This document shows, piece after piece, positions 34,812 to 44,883 of a DNA stretch of 64,000 nt. The DNA lies in contig NZ_LT707006.1 in the NCBI RefSeq assembly GCF_900155865.1, positions 3,326,577 to 3,390,576 of the forward strand. The letters are read 5' to 3'. The notes beneath the pieces were generated by a model, which saw only the letters and a program-made list of their open reading frames with translations, was not told where the DNA came from and ran no database searches. Within the stretch, counting starts at the first letter, position 1. Each line of letters begins with the position of its first letter. This DNA is from Bacteroides bouchesdurhonensis (GTDB taxonomy: Bacteria; Bacteroidota; Bacteroidia; Bacteroidales; Bacteroidaceae). The position numbers and the translations under genes were made by a program.

Positions 34812-35951
34812 TTATTCAAGAATTACTACGCGATTCAAGAAGTTCTTACCGAACATATTGTCAGTACCACCGTAACCGATAACTTCAAGTTGATCTTTGT
34901 TTACGCCTTCTTTAACCAAAGCATCATAAACAGCCTGAGCACGCTTATCAGCTAATTTCTTGTTCAAAGCAACGCTTCCGGTAGCCTTATCAGCATAACC
35001 AGCAATCTTGTACTTCTTATTCGGATTTTCCTTCATAACCTTAGCGGCTAATTTTAGATTAACCAATCCGTAATCATCAATAGTAGCCTTTCCAATCTTG
35101 AAGAAGACAGCACGAGGACCTGGAACCTGAACAGTCTTAACAACTTCTCTCACTTCTGGTTTTACATTAGCCAAAGCTCTCTTAGCAGCATCTAAGTCAG
35201 CTTTTGTTTTTTCCAACTGGCTTCTATAACGATTAACTTCATCATTGATCGCATCCTGATCAACTCCGTTGCAAGAAATAAACTTCTTGCCACCGAAAGT
35301 ATAAGTTACACCAGCAGTTAAAGAAACAGCACCATCAGTATAAGCATTGCTATATTTACCAAAGATAGAAGGAGAAACCTCTCCTCTAGCTTCAATATTA
35401 ATATCCCAATAGTCATTTACATTGAACTGTCCCATCAAACCAACAGAACCGTTAATCAGTGCATTCAGCTTATCTTGGTCACCATAAGTTTTAGCAAATG
35501 TCAAACCAGGACCTGCAAATACAGATAATGTAAACAAACGATCTGGGTTATAGCCGCAAATAGAATTAGAAAGGTTATACAAAGCGTCTGCACGCAATGT
35601 AAAATACTTCTTATTCTTAATCTTGTACCATGTAGTCTGATTACCAGTAATGGTTTCTACACCATTCAAGTGTTTAGAGTTTAATGTACTCCACAAGCCT
35701 GCAACTTGTCCGCGGAATCCCCATGTAGGATTGACCCATTTACCCAGTGAAACATGGATCAGCGGTGTAATAGCCTTACCCAAGCCATAGTCACTGTTAT
35801 CCGGATTTACACAAACCTGAGCTCCTCCACCAACACTGATAAAGATATTATCTTTAAATCTCTCGCTGGTGAATTTCTCTTTAGTCTGTGCGTTTGCTGT
35901 AACAGCAGCACCCGCCAACAGTAAAGATAATATTACTAACTTACTTTTCAT
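34812..35951 (-). CDS. OmpA-family outer-membrane protein
   Basis: 379 residues with a signal peptide (cleaved after TANA). Residues 25-220 form an eight-stranded beta barrel. Residues about 235-265 are a short coiled coil (LEKTKADLDAAKRALANVK). Residues 275-379 are the OmpA peptidoglycan-binding domain with KIAGYADKATGSVALNKKLA, ADKRAQAVYDAL and the closing NRVVILE. It links the outer membrane to the wall and is usually one of the most abundant proteins in Bacteroides. Confidence 0.94.
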   Translation of the reverse strand: MKSKLVILSLLLAGAAVTANAQTKEKFTSERFKDNIFISVGGGAQVCVNPDNSDYGLGKAITPLIHVSLGKWVNPTWGFRGQVAGLWSTLNSKHLNGVETITGNQTTWYKIKNKKYFTLRADALYNLSNSICGYNPDRLFTLSVFAGPGLTFAKTYGDQDKLNALINGSVGLMGQFNVNDYWDINIEARGEVSPSIFGKYSNAYTDGAVSLTAGVTYTFGGKKFISCNGVDQDAINDEVNRYRSQLEKTKADLDAAKRALANVKPEVREVVKTVQVPGPRAVFFKIGKATIDDYGLVNLKLAAKVMKENPNKKYKIAGYADKATGSVALNKKLADKRAQAVYDALVKEGVNKDQLEVIGYGGTDNMFGKNFLNRVVILE

Positions 35952-36005
35952 TGTTTTCTTAATTTTAAATCGTTTAACTCTTTTATCTTATTTGTCCCAA
36001 CCCAC

Positions 36006-36749
36006 TTACTTCAAATAAATCTTATAAGCAAGTCCACCGGTAAAATACTTCATTCTTTGCATTTCTACCTGCAACTGCAAGTGGTTGAAAAGCAAATAGG
36101 TAGCACCCAACGCAAAATCTTTAGAATCATATTCTGCAATCAATCTCAAATCCGGTGCAAATGTTGGATTATAACTAATACCTGCTGCTATTCCATTCAG
36201 TTTATACTCCAATCTTTTATTATATAAATAAGAAAGGTGTATTCCGATTTCTTCCTTTCCGATAGAAACATGTTTTGTTGCTGCAACATAAAAGCGGCAA
36301 AAATACCCATTTCCCGAAGTGGAATTAATCACATCACCGGAGGAAGTAAAAGGATCCGAAGTTCCAAATACCACAGCTGGCATATATTTCCAAAATTGTC
36401 CTTCTTTCAAAGCTCGCAATCGAACAGAAAAATATCTGTCCTGATTCGTAAAACCTGTGTAACCATAAGGTTTTAACCCTAATGCTTCCGCTTTAAAAAG
36501 TGTACACGTATATGCCACTTCTAACCAAGGGAAGAAAGTTACATTCAAGTAATAATTATACGTATGATAGTACCATGTAGGAGGAGTTATCTCCTTATTC
36601 ATAAAATTGGCACCTAGCATTACTGTTTTATCCTTTTGCATTTCTGCCGAAGGAGCATGCAATAATCCCGTAGTTCCGTAAGTTAATTGAGCCGAAAGCA
36701 CACCAGTAGTGCATAAGAAGAATAATACTAGTATCAGTCTTTTAATCAT
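36006..36749 (-). CDS. YjbH-like outer-membrane beta-barrel protein (short)
   Basis: 247 residues from ATG 36749, which begins the signal peptide MIKRLILVLFFLCTTGVLSA; 11 extra codons upstream are rejected. The mature part opens with TYGTTGLLHAPSAEMQ, the Gly-Leu-(Ile)-x-x-Pro-Ser-Ala opening of YjbH-type exopolysaccharide barrels, and continues as alternating aromatic strands ending in IYLK. It should sit in the outer membrane. It is the last gene of the three-gene operon starting at 39411, next to ompA. Confidence 0.72.
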   Translation of the reverse strand: MIKRLILVLFFLCTTGVLSAQLTYGTTGLLHAPSAEMQKDKTVMLGANFMNKEITPPTWYYHTYNYYLNVTFFPWLEVAYTCTLFKAEALGLKPYGYTGFTNQDRYFSVRLRALKEGQFWKYMPAVVFGTSDPFTSSGDVINSTSGNGYFCRFYVAATKHVSIGKEEIGIHLSYLYNKRLEYKLNGIAAGISYNPTFAPDLRLIAEYDSKDFALGATYLLFNHLQLQVEMQRMKYFTGGLAYKIYLK

Positions 36750-36803
36750 TACATTCCTTTCTATTAATGTACTTTCGGTCAAAATCTCTTTTATTCCAAA
36801 GAA

Positions 36804-38150
36804 TTATTCAAAATCAATGATACCACCACCAGCATTCAAATCTTCACCATGTCCATGACCATGACCAATTCCTTGACCATGAGTATAGTCAGTAACAAAA
36901 CCTTCTGTACTGAATGTGTATTTATCGACTTGAATAACTTTTACTACATAATTAGTTCCACCGATAGTCATTGTATATGAAACATTCTTTAATGTTTGTG
37001 TAACACCAACACCAGACAAATCACTATGAGCAGGAACCAAGATTTCTGTTTTAAAGTCTACTACCTTATATTCACTACCTGGAAGTTCAGAATAAATTCC
37101 ATTCAAATAGTTTTCCATATAATTAATAGCTTCATCTTTAATAGGACAGTCAGCAAAAACCTCATCCAAAGATTTCTCAAATATAGCACCACCAGCAAAC
37201 CCTTTTACTTCAAACGGGAATTCCTTAGCATCATTTAAGCTATTATGATAAGCTAATGCAATATCTTTAGTAAAACCAGTTGTCATCACTGCATCTCCAT
37301 CAGTAATAGTATAATAGTCATAAGCTGTTGCACTAAATTTGAAACGAGAGAAGTGGTTTACTTTAGCAGTATATACACCATTTTCTTCTGTAATTTGAGC
37401 ATCTTTTTCAGCTAATGTCCATATACCGTTTACTTCATAATATACTTTTAAAGCCTGACCAGGTTTATCAGTGAAAGTAAACACCAAAGGCTTGTCAAAT
37501 GAAGTACCGTCAGGTTTACCTTCCCATACACGGACTGCATCATTCTCTATTTCTTCTTCCTGTCCTTCACGTACCAATGTAATAGTTTTAACTTCTCCGT
37601 CAGGGAACAAGTTAGCCGGAACAAATACCTTATCCTCTGAAGGTTTTCCCTCACTATCTACACCTTGGAAAGTTTCCGTTTGATCTTCTTTACCAGCTAC
37701 AATTTCAACTTTCTCACCTTGGATTTCATTTGATTTCAAAGCAAAGTCCATATGAGTAACAATTGTCTGATTATCAGCTTTTTCAAAGAAGATTGTAACA
37801 TTAGTCTTTCTATCCTTATAACCTTCAGCTTTTACTGTTAAAGTATAATCTCCACGATCTGCATCAGTAAGACCAGACAAAGTAATGGCAAACTGACCAC
37901 CATCTTTAGTCACTGTTGTAGCCTTCTCTGTATCCGCTTTGGTTAAAACAACAGACGCACCATTAATACCTGCCAAACTTGTGTAGTTATACACAGAGCC
38001 TGAAATAGTGTAAGTCACAGTTTTAGGAGTAGTATCAATCACTGTTTTGATGTCCTCCTTTTCATAGCAGCTTGTCAATGTTCCCAAGACAGCTACAAAG
38101 CATAACGCTAACTTAGCGCCTAGCCCGAAAAATTTACTATTCATTTTCAT
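36804..38150 (-). CDS. Lipoprotein with carboxypeptidase-regulatory-like Ig fold and His-Gly tail
   Basis: 448 residues. The N-terminus ends in lipobox LTSC, so the protein is lipid-anchored. Residues 45-130 are a transthyretin/carboxypeptidase-regulatory-like beta-sandwich (SGSVYNY, INGASVVLTKAD, YTLTVKAEGYKD). The remaining beta domains include PDGTSFDKPLVFTF and a long C-terminal part. The last 25 residues contain HGQGIGHGHGHGEDLNAGGG, which could bind Ni, Zn or Cu. The overall pattern is like DUF3869-type Bacteroides lipoproteins. It sits between two YjbH-like genes, so it is probably part of an outer-membrane assembly. Confidence 0.75.
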   Translation of the reverse strand: MKMNSKFFGLGAKLALCFVAVLGTLTSCYEKEDIKTVIDTTPKTVTYTISGSVYNYTSLAGINGASVVLTKADTEKATTVTKDGGQFAITLSGLTDADRGDYTLTVKAEGYKDRKTNVTIFFEKADNQTIVTHMDFALKSNEIQGEKVEIVAGKEDQTETFQGVDSEGKPSEDKVFVPANLFPDGEVKTITLVREGQEEEIENDAVRVWEGKPDGTSFDKPLVFTFTDKPGQALKVYYEVNGIWTLAEKDAQITEENGVYTAKVNHFSRFKFSATAYDYYTITDGDAVMTTGFTKDIALAYHNSLNDAKEFPFEVKGFAGGAIFEKSLDEVFADCPIKDEAINYMENYLNGIYSELPGSEYKVVDFKTEILVPAHSDLSGVGVTQTLKNVSYTMTIGGTNYVVKVIQVDKYTFSTEGFVTDYTHGQGIGHGHGHGEDLNAGGGIIDFE

Positions 38151-38160
38151 CTCAATAAAA

Positions 38161-39411
38161 TTAATAATTCACTAATTCCGATTTAATAAAATATGGGTTT
38201 AAACTATTATTATGCATTATATTATCACTTGGTGACGTTCTATACGTCTTATAATAATTTCGCTCATTACCCGCATTGTACACCATTCCAAAATTTTCAG
38301 AAGGAGTCACCCGCGGAATATATCCTTTTCTCTTATATCTATATGGAGGCAAAGCAATCTGAAAACGGAAACCGGCATTCGCTCTAATCCCCCTATTTGC
38401 TTTTTCCCCATAAAATCCGATTGACACATATTTAAAATGACGTATCATATCACACCGGATACTTTTTTCACCTTGTATATGTTGAATCAACTTCACGCTT
38501 GTTTGTAAGTTATAATAAGGCCAAAAGAAATTGGCTCCTATATGCCAAGTCCAAACTTTCCTAGAATCAAAGTGACAAGTAAAGCCATCCCAATAACAAG
38601 CTCCTGTATACCCCACCCGTCCTTCAAAAGAAAAACGTTGATCCATTTTCAACACATGCCTAGCACTTAAATCAACCCCATAACGATTCGCCATAAAATG
38701 TCCAACTGACAATGTAGCCCATGTATTATAAGGAAGCCGTACCGTTTGTGATAAACTCACACATCCCGGATGAACCCTATCATAAACATTATGAACCGCC
38801 TCGGACATCATTTCAAATCCATCATTATATATAGGTATAACCATTTGTGCTGTTAATGACATACCCTTCCAGAAAGAGACCTCTATTGTAGGAGATAGAT
38901 TGAATAACACCTGATACACTTGCGTAATCACCAAATTCTTCAATGACAACTCCGGATATACTACAATATCCACCTTAAATAAAGAGCTATTTTCTTTTTT
39001 TATCTTTCGCGCTTGTTTCCACGCATCACCTAAGTTGTAACTAACATTCCAATCTTGGCGACTTGCTTCCAGCAGACTATCTTTCTTAGTTGGTTGGTAA
39101 AATAGAGAAATCTGAGGTACATTATTATCCAGAACTATGATCCGACATGATTTACCATCTGGTAATCCAGTTTTTTGAATAACATCAACCGCTTTACCAA
39201 TTCCGACACCTTGCAAACGATATGCGGAATTCTGTATCGTATATATCCGTTCATTATCATCTTCTGTACACCCAACATTTTCAAATCCCATCTTTACTAA
39301 AGTGCTAACCGTACCTTCCCCACTCTGGCAAACTCCCTTAAGAGAGAAGAAACAGAATAGAAAGAACACAGCATTACGCGTCAAGTCTTTAGTAATTAGG
39401 CATTTATTCAT
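38161..39411 (-). CDS. YjbH-domain exopolysaccharide/outer-membrane protein (long)
   Basis: 416 residues. I take ATG 39411 (MNKCLITKDLTRNAVF...) over 39432; the signal peptide ends at GVCQ. The first part (40-130) is a small domain with a TLVKMGFENVGC segment, and 150-400 a beta barrel with WKGMSLTAQMVIPIYND, an ATLSVGHFMANRYGVD segment and YKRKGYIPRV near the end. This matches YjbH proteins associated with surface polysaccharide. It lies 10 bases before the His-Gly lipoprotein. Confidence 0.72.
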   Translation of the reverse strand: MNKCLITKDLTRNAVFFLFCFFSLKGVCQSGEGTVSTLVKMGFENVGCTEDDNERIYTIQNSAYRLQGVGIGKAVDVIQKTGLPDGKSCRIIVLDNNVPQISLFYQPTKKDSLLEASRQDWNVSYNLGDAWKQARKIKKENSSLFKVDIVVYPELSLKNLVITQVYQVLFNLSPTIEVSFWKGMSLTAQMVIPIYNDGFEMMSEAVHNVYDRVHPGCVSLSQTVRLPYNTWATLSVGHFMANRYGVDLSARHVLKMDQRFSFEGRVGYTGACYWDGFTCHFDSRKVWTWHIGANFFWPYYNLQTSVKLIQHIQGEKSIRCDMIRHFKYVSIGFYGEKANRGIRANAGFRFQIALPPYRYKRKGYIPRVTPSENFGMVYNAGNERNYYKTYRTSPSDNIMHNNSLNPYFIKSELVNY

Positions 39412-39475
39412 GTTTGAGTTGATATATCTCATTAGTTTTATTTTATATTCCCCCCTTCGTAAAAAAAATACAACG

Positions 39476-39506
39476 CAAAAATAGGCAGATTTTTAATAAT
39501 GGCAAA
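39476..39506 (-). promoter_or_regulatory. Promoter of the YjbH-lipoprotein operon
   Basis: On the minus strand TTTG at 39506-39503, 19 bases, then TATTTTTG at 39483-39476: both boxes at ideal spacing. The leader before ATG 39411 is about 60 bases. Confidence 0.7.
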
Positions 39507-39687
39507 GAAATTTATATGAAAAAATAACATATTGTACTATTTTTCTCACTGATTGACTATAAAAACATAAAATATAGGGATATCCCCCAATAAATAAGCG
39601 AAAGAGCGGGGTAAGATTCAGAATTAAAAACAAAAAAGAAGCTGCCGCGAATACCAACGCAACGATTGGTTTCAGTGACAGCTCCAT
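39493..39687 (-). CDS. Possible small membrane protein (64 residues)
   Basis: An ORF from ATG 39687 begins MELSLKPIVALVFAAASFLF, a convincing membrane helix, with a second hydrophobic stretch later (VRKIVQYVIFSYKFLC). It lies 50 bases after the PCMD gene on the same strand and its 3' end overlaps the YjbH promoter, so it may be real, a truncated gene, or chance. No family recognised. The rest of 39412-39737 holds only that promoter. Confidence 0.3.
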   Translation of the reverse strand: MELSLKPIVALVFAAASFLFLILNLTPLFRLFIGGYPYILCFYSQSVRKIVQYVIFSYKFLCHY

Positions 39688-39737
39688 TTTTAAGTTATTA
39701 GTTCCTTAAAATTCGAAAATCCACCCAAAAAATGACT

Positions 39738-40706
39738 TTAGTAGACCATTTTCACGTTATCAATCCATAATGAGTTACCGGGAGAACCTACATATGCTCC
39801 TCCATGACTCGACGTAAACTGAAGATACAAATGAGTAGGAACATCATTTTCATCTCCCCACGCAACCTCCTGTATAGGAACGCTTTCTCCTTTACTATTC
39901 ACTGTATAGTTTTCCGTAACCCCCAAACGCATCATGTGTGACTTATATTCAGGGCGTTTTGTGATATCACCATACATAATTTCATACGTAGCATTGTTTT
40001 TCCAATCTGTAGTATGATAATAATAAGTCACCATGGTCCCAATACGCTTTGCGTATACGTTTCCATCCGCATCCTCCCAACGTTTTTGTAGAAACAAAAT
40101 AGCAGCCGGAAAGTCTTTACCCGGCACATCTGTGATTTTACTGAACCCAGTAGCCCGAATACGATTCTTCCTATCAGACATCTTCACTTTATAATCAAAC
40201 TGAAGAGCAACCGGCTTCTTCGTAAACGGAATTCCTGTTTGCAACATCTTCTGCGGATTTTTCGTACCTTTAATAGGTTCGTTCACAGATCCTGTGAAAA
40301 TAGAACCGGCAGCCAGCACAGTTATATTAACCACCCCCAATACCTTCACACTTTCCATGCGCGTATCTAACCGGGCACAATAACCATTTCCTCTTTTCTC
40401 AGGAAAAACAGATGTGTTCGTTTTCGTAATACCCGCAACTTTAGCCATTACGTTCGAAGTAGCCCACGGCGAACCGCCCATGTTTTTATAAGGCTGATCC
40501 CCTTTGACCACAGCCGTCGGAGCTATTTCATATACATTCTTCGTATTTCCTCCGATAATTCCCGATTCCTTAATCTGGCGATCAACCCATTGGTCCATAT
40601 TACCAAAAGGGAGCATTTCAACCACTGGCTGAGCCATTAAAGGTAAAGAGATAAAAAATGCCATAAAAACGACAAAATACAAGCGATGAACCATATTCTG
40701 AATCAT
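39738..40706 (-). CDS. Secreted PCMD-domain (putative carbohydrate metabolism) protein
   Basis: 322 residues with a signal peptide (cleaved after PLMA, before QPV). The remainder is a beta-jelly-roll-like domain: GNMDQWVDRQIKES, GGSPWATSNVMA, a FTKKPVALQFDYKVKMS segment, and the closing SPGNSLWIDNVKMVY. These features fit PCMD (PF13201), a Bacteroidota domain with structures but no known activity. It starts 17 bases after the sulfotransferase stop and is the last gene of the sulfate-activation operon. That suggests a role in handling the sulfonated product or its acceptor outside the cytoplasm, which is inference. A second Met four codons on is also possible. Confidence 0.78.
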   Translation of the reverse strand: MIQNMVHRLYFVVFMAFFISLPLMAQPVVEMLPFGNMDQWVDRQIKESGIIGGNTKNVYEIAPTAVVKGDQPYKNMGGSPWATSNVMAKVAGITKTNTSVFPEKRGNGYCARLDTRMESVKVLGVVNITVLAAGSIFTGSVNEPIKGTKNPQKMLQTGIPFTKKPVALQFDYKVKMSDRKNRIRATGFSKITDVPGKDFPAAILFLQKRWEDADGNVYAKRIGTMVTYYYHTTDWKNNATYEIMYGDITKRPEYKSHMMRLGVTENYTVNSKGESVPIQEVAWGDENDVPTHLYLQFTSSHGGAYVGSPGNSLWIDNVKMVY

Positions 40707-40723
40707 TAATACCTTTCCTTTCT

Positions 40724-41830
40724 TTATAAGTTATAATCCCATTGTTTCAAAGCAAAGTCCCAGTTATCTTCTACCAATCGGATAGTTCGATCATCATATT
40801 TATACTTATTCTTTTTATATCCCTTCTTCCCACCAACATATTTTTCAATATCAGCCTGTGCTTCAGTAAAACCCGGAATAGAAAGAGATTTATAAATATT
40901 CTCCGTCATCCCCATAGCATCCGCCTCAAAATCTTCAAATTTCACTTCTATCAGATTGCCTTCAGGAATAAACTTTTTATCCGATTCATATTTATGATAA
41001 AGCTTTGCATAAATAGAAAGGATATTTTCCTCAATTTGTTCATTACTGATATCTTCCAATTTCAAAGGTTGAATCGTATTTGTAAAGAAACTACGAGTCG
41101 ATTCAAACACCGTATACGGATTACGCATCAGATAAATAAATTTAGCGTTGGGAAACATCTTCACTAACTCCTTCACTCTACCCGTATGAGGTGGATTCTT
41201 GCTAAGGAATTGAGTCCCCTTGGTATTCCATAATGAAATCTTAATCAATTTAGTAAACACTTCCTCAAAAACTTTCAATTCAGTTTCTGTTATATCATTA
41301 AACAACAGATATTTATCTGCATACTCTTGCTGATACTTAGGAAGAAACCAAAAATTATAATAAGTATAAGGCATCATATTGGCCAATGCAAATTCCTCCT
41401 CCTGAGGAAGATCTACTGCCAATTCCATATTATCTGTCGGACGTTTATCCGGCATCAGCCAACTCATATTTTTTTTGAAGAAAGGCTGTCCCCACATCAT
41501 CAAATGCGGAAACACCGTTTGATAAGTGGTATTATAGCCAAAATGTTTATCACAAGAAAAAACATTATGAACAAAAGTTGTCCCACTCCTCCAATGCCCC
41601 AGAATAAACACAGGATCATGCTCCAAAGGCTGATTTGCCAATAACTTCTCATAGCGTTTATTCTGTAACGAAGCCAGAGGAGACAATAACTGACACACCG
41701 CTTTAGTCAATCGATACTTTCCTTTATAGGCAGCATCAATTTCACGATTAGCAGTAATGGACTTAAACGTTTTCCAATCAGCCCCTACCAAGGTATTAAT
41801 CGGAAGTTTATTAAATTCAAGTAATCCCAT
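40724..41830 (-). CDS. PAPS-dependent sulfotransferase (BT_0416-like steroid/bile-acid type)
   Basis: 368 residues, cytoplasmic (no signal peptide). The 5'-phosphosulfate-binding loop is GHWRSGTTF at residues 78-86, and the 3'-phosphate motif is RNPYTVFESTRSFF at 236-249. A QEEEFALANMM segment at 143-153 may help form the active site. These match the Sulfotransfer_3-like bacterial family. In B. thetaiotaomicron the homologous enzyme, encoded in a similar cluster with its own PAPS synthesis genes, sulfonates cholesterol-derived and other steroidal compounds; the same use here is inferred from context and resemblance. It lies between cysN (20 bases upstream) and the PCMD gene. Confidence 0.9.
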   Translation of the reverse strand: MGLLEFNKLPINTLVGADWKTFKSITANREIDAAYKGKYRLTKAVCQLLSPLASLQNKRYEKLLANQPLEHDPVFILGHWRSGTTFVHNVFSCDKHFGYNTTYQTVFPHLMMWGQPFFKKNMSWLMPDKRPTDNMELAVDLPQEEEFALANMMPYTYYNFWFLPKYQQEYADKYLLFNDITETELKVFEEVFTKLIKISLWNTKGTQFLSKNPPHTGRVKELVKMFPNAKFIYLMRNPYTVFESTRSFFTNTIQPLKLEDISNEQIEENILSIYAKLYHKYESDKKFIPEGNLIEVKFEDFEADAMGMTENIYKSLSIPGFTEAQADIEKYVGGKKGYKKNKYKYDDRTIRLVEDNWDFALKQWDYNL

Positions 41831-41850
41831 TTTATATAATTTCTCTATCT

Positions 41851-43314
41851 TTATTTTATCACCTTCACAGCGAAGCCCTGACGTTTTAATTCCTCTACGG
41901 TTTTTTCCACAGCCTCATAATGTTCAGGAGCAATTCCTAATTTCGATAAATCCAATACGGGAATATCATCCGTATTATTCATATCCTTCATCTCAACCCG
42001 ATCAATAATCATACCTACAGCAGAAGTATTATTAGTAATCGGATCAATTAATATAAAAGAGCCACAAGACTTGTTCTTCTGATACGGATCAAAGAAAAGT
42101 TCTTTAGCAGTCGTCAGAACAACACGTGCTATCTGATTCAATTGCAAAGGCAAAGTCTCTTTAGTTAATTGGCCGTTCTCCAAAGATAAATGTTCCATCG
42201 TATTCACATCTACCTTATATTTAACCGAATCAATTCGCGTACGGCTCAGATTCGTAGTCTGTTTGATAAAGAAAGACTTATTAACATCCATCGGTTCTTC
42301 ATCCATCCAAACCATCATTGCCTCAAAGTTACGATCTACAATAGGCAGATTATCAGGATGCACCAACATCTCACCACGAGAGACATCAATCTCATCCTCC
42401 AAAGTCAATGTAACAGATTGAGGTGGAAAAGCATAATCCAACTCACCGTCATAAGTAACGATACTTTTGATTTTCGAAGTCTTACCGGAGGGCAGTGCCA
42501 TCACCGTATCTCCTTTACGTATAATACCTGACGCAACTTTACCGCAAAAACCTCTAAAATTAAGATTCGGACGAAGTACATACTGTACCGGAAAACGGAA
42601 ATCTTTAAGGTTATGATCATTATCAATATGAACCGTTTCCAAGAAATCGAGCAAAGAAATACCTTTATACCATGGAGTACGTTCAGATTTGTCAACTACA
42701 TTATCACCGTCCAAAGCAGATAACGGAATACAATTCACATCCGGAATACCTAACGGAGCTACAAATTTCTTATATTCTGCAACGATCTCATTAAAACACT
42801 CTTCAGAAAAACCGACCAAGTCCATCTTATTTACAGCCAACACCACATGCTTAATCCCCAGTAAAGAAACTAGGAAAGTATGACGACGCGTTTGCGTAAT
42901 CACTCCCGTACGAGCATCCACCAGAATAATTGCAAGGTTAGCAGTAGAACCACCTGTAATCATATTACGAGTATACTGTTCATGCCCCGGAGTATCTGCA
43001 ATAATAAACTTACGACCATTGGTAGAAAAATAACGGTATGCCACATCAATCGTTATTCCCTGCTCACGTTCTGCTTTCAAACCGTCAAGCAATAAAGCAT
43101 AATCTATATGTTCTCCAGCATTACCAACACGTTTACTATCACGTTCCAACGCATCCAGCTGATCTTCATACAATTTCTTACTATCAAACAACAAACGTCC
43201 GATCAATGTCGATTTACCATCATCCACCGATCCGGCTGTCAGCAATCTCAATAAGTCTTTCTGTTCATCCTTATCCAAAAAAGCCTTTATATCTAACTTG
43301 TTTTCTGCCATCAC
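41851..43314 (-). CDS. cysN: Sulfate adenylyltransferase subunit 1 (GTPase)
   Basis: 487 residues. G1 is [10 protein letters not shown]3 DTPGHEQY and G4 NKMD, then two EF-Tu-like beta domains. It has no C-terminal APS kinase domain, so cysC is separate. GTP hydrolysis drives synthesis of APS from ATP and sulfate together with CysD. The start has two adjacent Met codons. The gap to cysD is 10 bases, so the heterodimer is made from one message. Confidence 0.96.
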   Translation of the reverse strand: MMAENKLDIKAFLDKDEQKDLLRLLTAGSVDDGKSTLIGRLLFDSKKLYEDQLDALERDSKRVGNAGEHIDYALLLDGLKAEREQGITIDVAYRYFSTNGRKFIIADTPGHEQYTRNMITGGSTANLAIILVDARTGVITQTRRHTFLVSLLGIKHVVLAVNKMDLVGFSEECFNEIVAEYKKFVAPLGIPDVNCIPLSALDGDNVVDKSERTPWYKGISLLDFLETVHIDNDHNLKDFRFPVQYVLRPNLNFRGFCGKVASGIIRKGDTVMALPSGKTSKIKSIVTYDGELDYAFPPQSVTLTLEDEIDVSRGEMLVHPDNLPIVDRNFEAMMVWMDEEPMDVNKSFFIKQTTNLSRTRIDSVKYKVDVNTMEHLSLENGQLTKETLPLQLNQIARVVLTTAKELFFDPYQKNKSCGSFILIDPITNNTSAVGMIIDRVEMKDMNNTDDIPVLDLSKLGIAPEHYEAVEKTVEELKRQGFAVKVIK

Positions 43315-43324
43315 TTACTAGAAT

Positions 43325-44233
43325 TTAAAAATATCCTTCACGTTTTTTCTGCTCCATACTCGCCTCCTGGTCAAAGTCAATCACACGAGTTGTACGCTCA
43401 CTCTTAGTTGTAGTCATCATCTCTTCTACAATCTCCTCAATAGTAGCTGCTTCACTTTCAACAGCACCTGTCAGTGGCCAGCATCCCAAGGTACGGAAGC
43501 GAACCATCTTCATTTCAATCTGATCACGATATTTCTCCGGCAAACGATCGTCATCCGCCATTATCAGATTACCGTCAATAGTAACAACCGGACGTTCTTT
43601 CGCATAATATAAAGGAACGATAGGAATATTTTCCAAACGAATATATTGCCAGATATCCAACTCAGTCCAGTTACTCAACGGAAACACACGAATACTTTCC
43701 CCTTTATGTACTCTGGCATTATAGATATCCCACAATTCCGGACGCTGATTTTTGGGATCCCACTGATGAAACTTATCACGGAAAGAAAATATTCTCTCTT
43801 TAGCACGAGATTTCTCCTCATCCCGACGTGCACCTCCAAAGGCAGCATCAAACTTATATTTATCCAATGAATGAAGCAAGGCTTGTGTTTTCATCAAGTC
43901 CGTATGCACTTTACTTCCATGCGTAAAAGGTCCTACCCCTGCGTGAAAAGCCTCCATATTACTTTCTACAATCAGATTCCAACCATATTTCTTTGCATAT
44001 TCATCCCGGAACTGAATCATTTCCTTAAACTTCCATTTCGAATCGATATGCATTAACGGGAATGGTACTTTTCCCGGATAAAACGCTTTTTCAGCCAGAC
44101 GTACCATCACCGAAGAATCCTTACCGATACTATAAAGCATCACAGGATTCTCAAATTCCGCAGCCACCTCGCGGATAATATGAATAGACTCAGCCTCGAG
44201 TTCCTTCAAGTGGCTTAATTTATATTCTTCCAT
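43325..44233 (-). CDS. cysD: Sulfate adenylyltransferase subunit 2
   Basis: 302 residues, the E. coli CysD length. The PP-loop is [14 protein letters not shown], followed by [13 protein letters not shown] and [20 protein letters not shown]. It adenylates sulfate and needs CysN for activity. It is 16 bases after cysC. Confidence 0.97.
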   Translation of the reverse strand: MEEYKLSHLKELEAESIHIIREVAAEFENPVMLYSIGKDSSVMVRLAEKAFYPGKVPFPLMHIDSKWKFKEMIQFRDEYAKKYGWNLIVESNMEAFHAGVGPFTHGSKVHTDLMKTQALLHSLDKYKFDAAFGGARRDEEKSRAKERIFSFRDKFHQWDPKNQRPELWDIYNARVHKGESIRVFPLSNWTELDIWQYIRLENIPIVPLYYAKERPVVTIDGNLIMADDDRLPEKYRDQIEMKMVRFRTLGCWPLTGAVESEAATIEEIVEEMMTTTKSERTTRVIDFDQEASMEQKKREGYF

Positions 44234-44249
44234 TACTTTAATAATGCTT

Positions 44250-44867
44250 TTATTCTACTTCAACTGTTCTTTTCACCTTAGGCAAAACAAGTTCCAACAG
44301 ACGTTTTACTGATTCTTCCAAAGTCAGCTTTGACGTATCTAATGACAAAGCCGGATGTTCCGGTATTTCAAATGGAGCCGATATTCCCGTAAAATTCTTT
44401 ATTTCCCCTTTTCGTGCTTTGGCATACAAACCTTTCACATCACGTTTTTCACACTCTTCCAAAGGAGTACTCACGAAAATCTCTAAAAAATCATCCTGCC
44501 CGATAATAGTAGCCGCCATCTCACGAATATCATTATTTGGACTGATAAATGCGGCAATAGTGATAATACCACTATCTAGAAATAATTTAGAGACTTCAGC
44601 AATACGGCGGATATTCTCCACTCGATCATCTTCCGAAAATCCCAAATTATTATTAATTCCACTGCGGATATTATCTCCATCCAGAATTCTGCAAAGCAAG
44701 CCACGCTTATGCAGTTCCCGTTCCAAAGCAATAGCAATCGTACTCTTCCCCGAGCCACTCAACCCGGTGAACCAAATCATCACACTATGCTGACCTAACA
44801 GTTCTTCTTTGTCCTGCCGTGTCATCATACGGTCAAATATAGGATATATATGATTTTTCTCTTCCAT
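44250..44867 (-). CDS. cysC: Adenylylsulfate (APS) kinase
   Basis: 205 residues. Walker A is [11 protein letters not shown], then [20 protein letters not shown] and [25 protein letters not shown], all classic APS kinase motifs. It makes PAPS, the sulfonate donor used by the sulfotransferase three genes on. It follows the transporter by 16 bases. Confidence 0.97.
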   Translation of the reverse strand: MEEKNHIYPIFDRMMTRQDKEELLGQHSVMIWFTGLSGSGKSTIAIALERELHKRGLLCRILDGDNIRSGINNNLGFSEDDRVENIRRIAEVSKLFLDSGIITIAAFISPNNDIREMAATIIGQDDFLEIFVSTPLEECEKRDVKGLYAKARKGEIKNFTGISAPFEIPEHPALSLDTSKLTLEESVKRLLELVLPKVKRTVEVE

Positions 44868-44883
44868 CTATACAATTAGTTTA

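Noticed and set aside
40742..41167. 141-residue plus-strand ORF inside the sulfotransferase gene
   Set aside because: Antisense shadow with low-complexity Ile/Phe composition.
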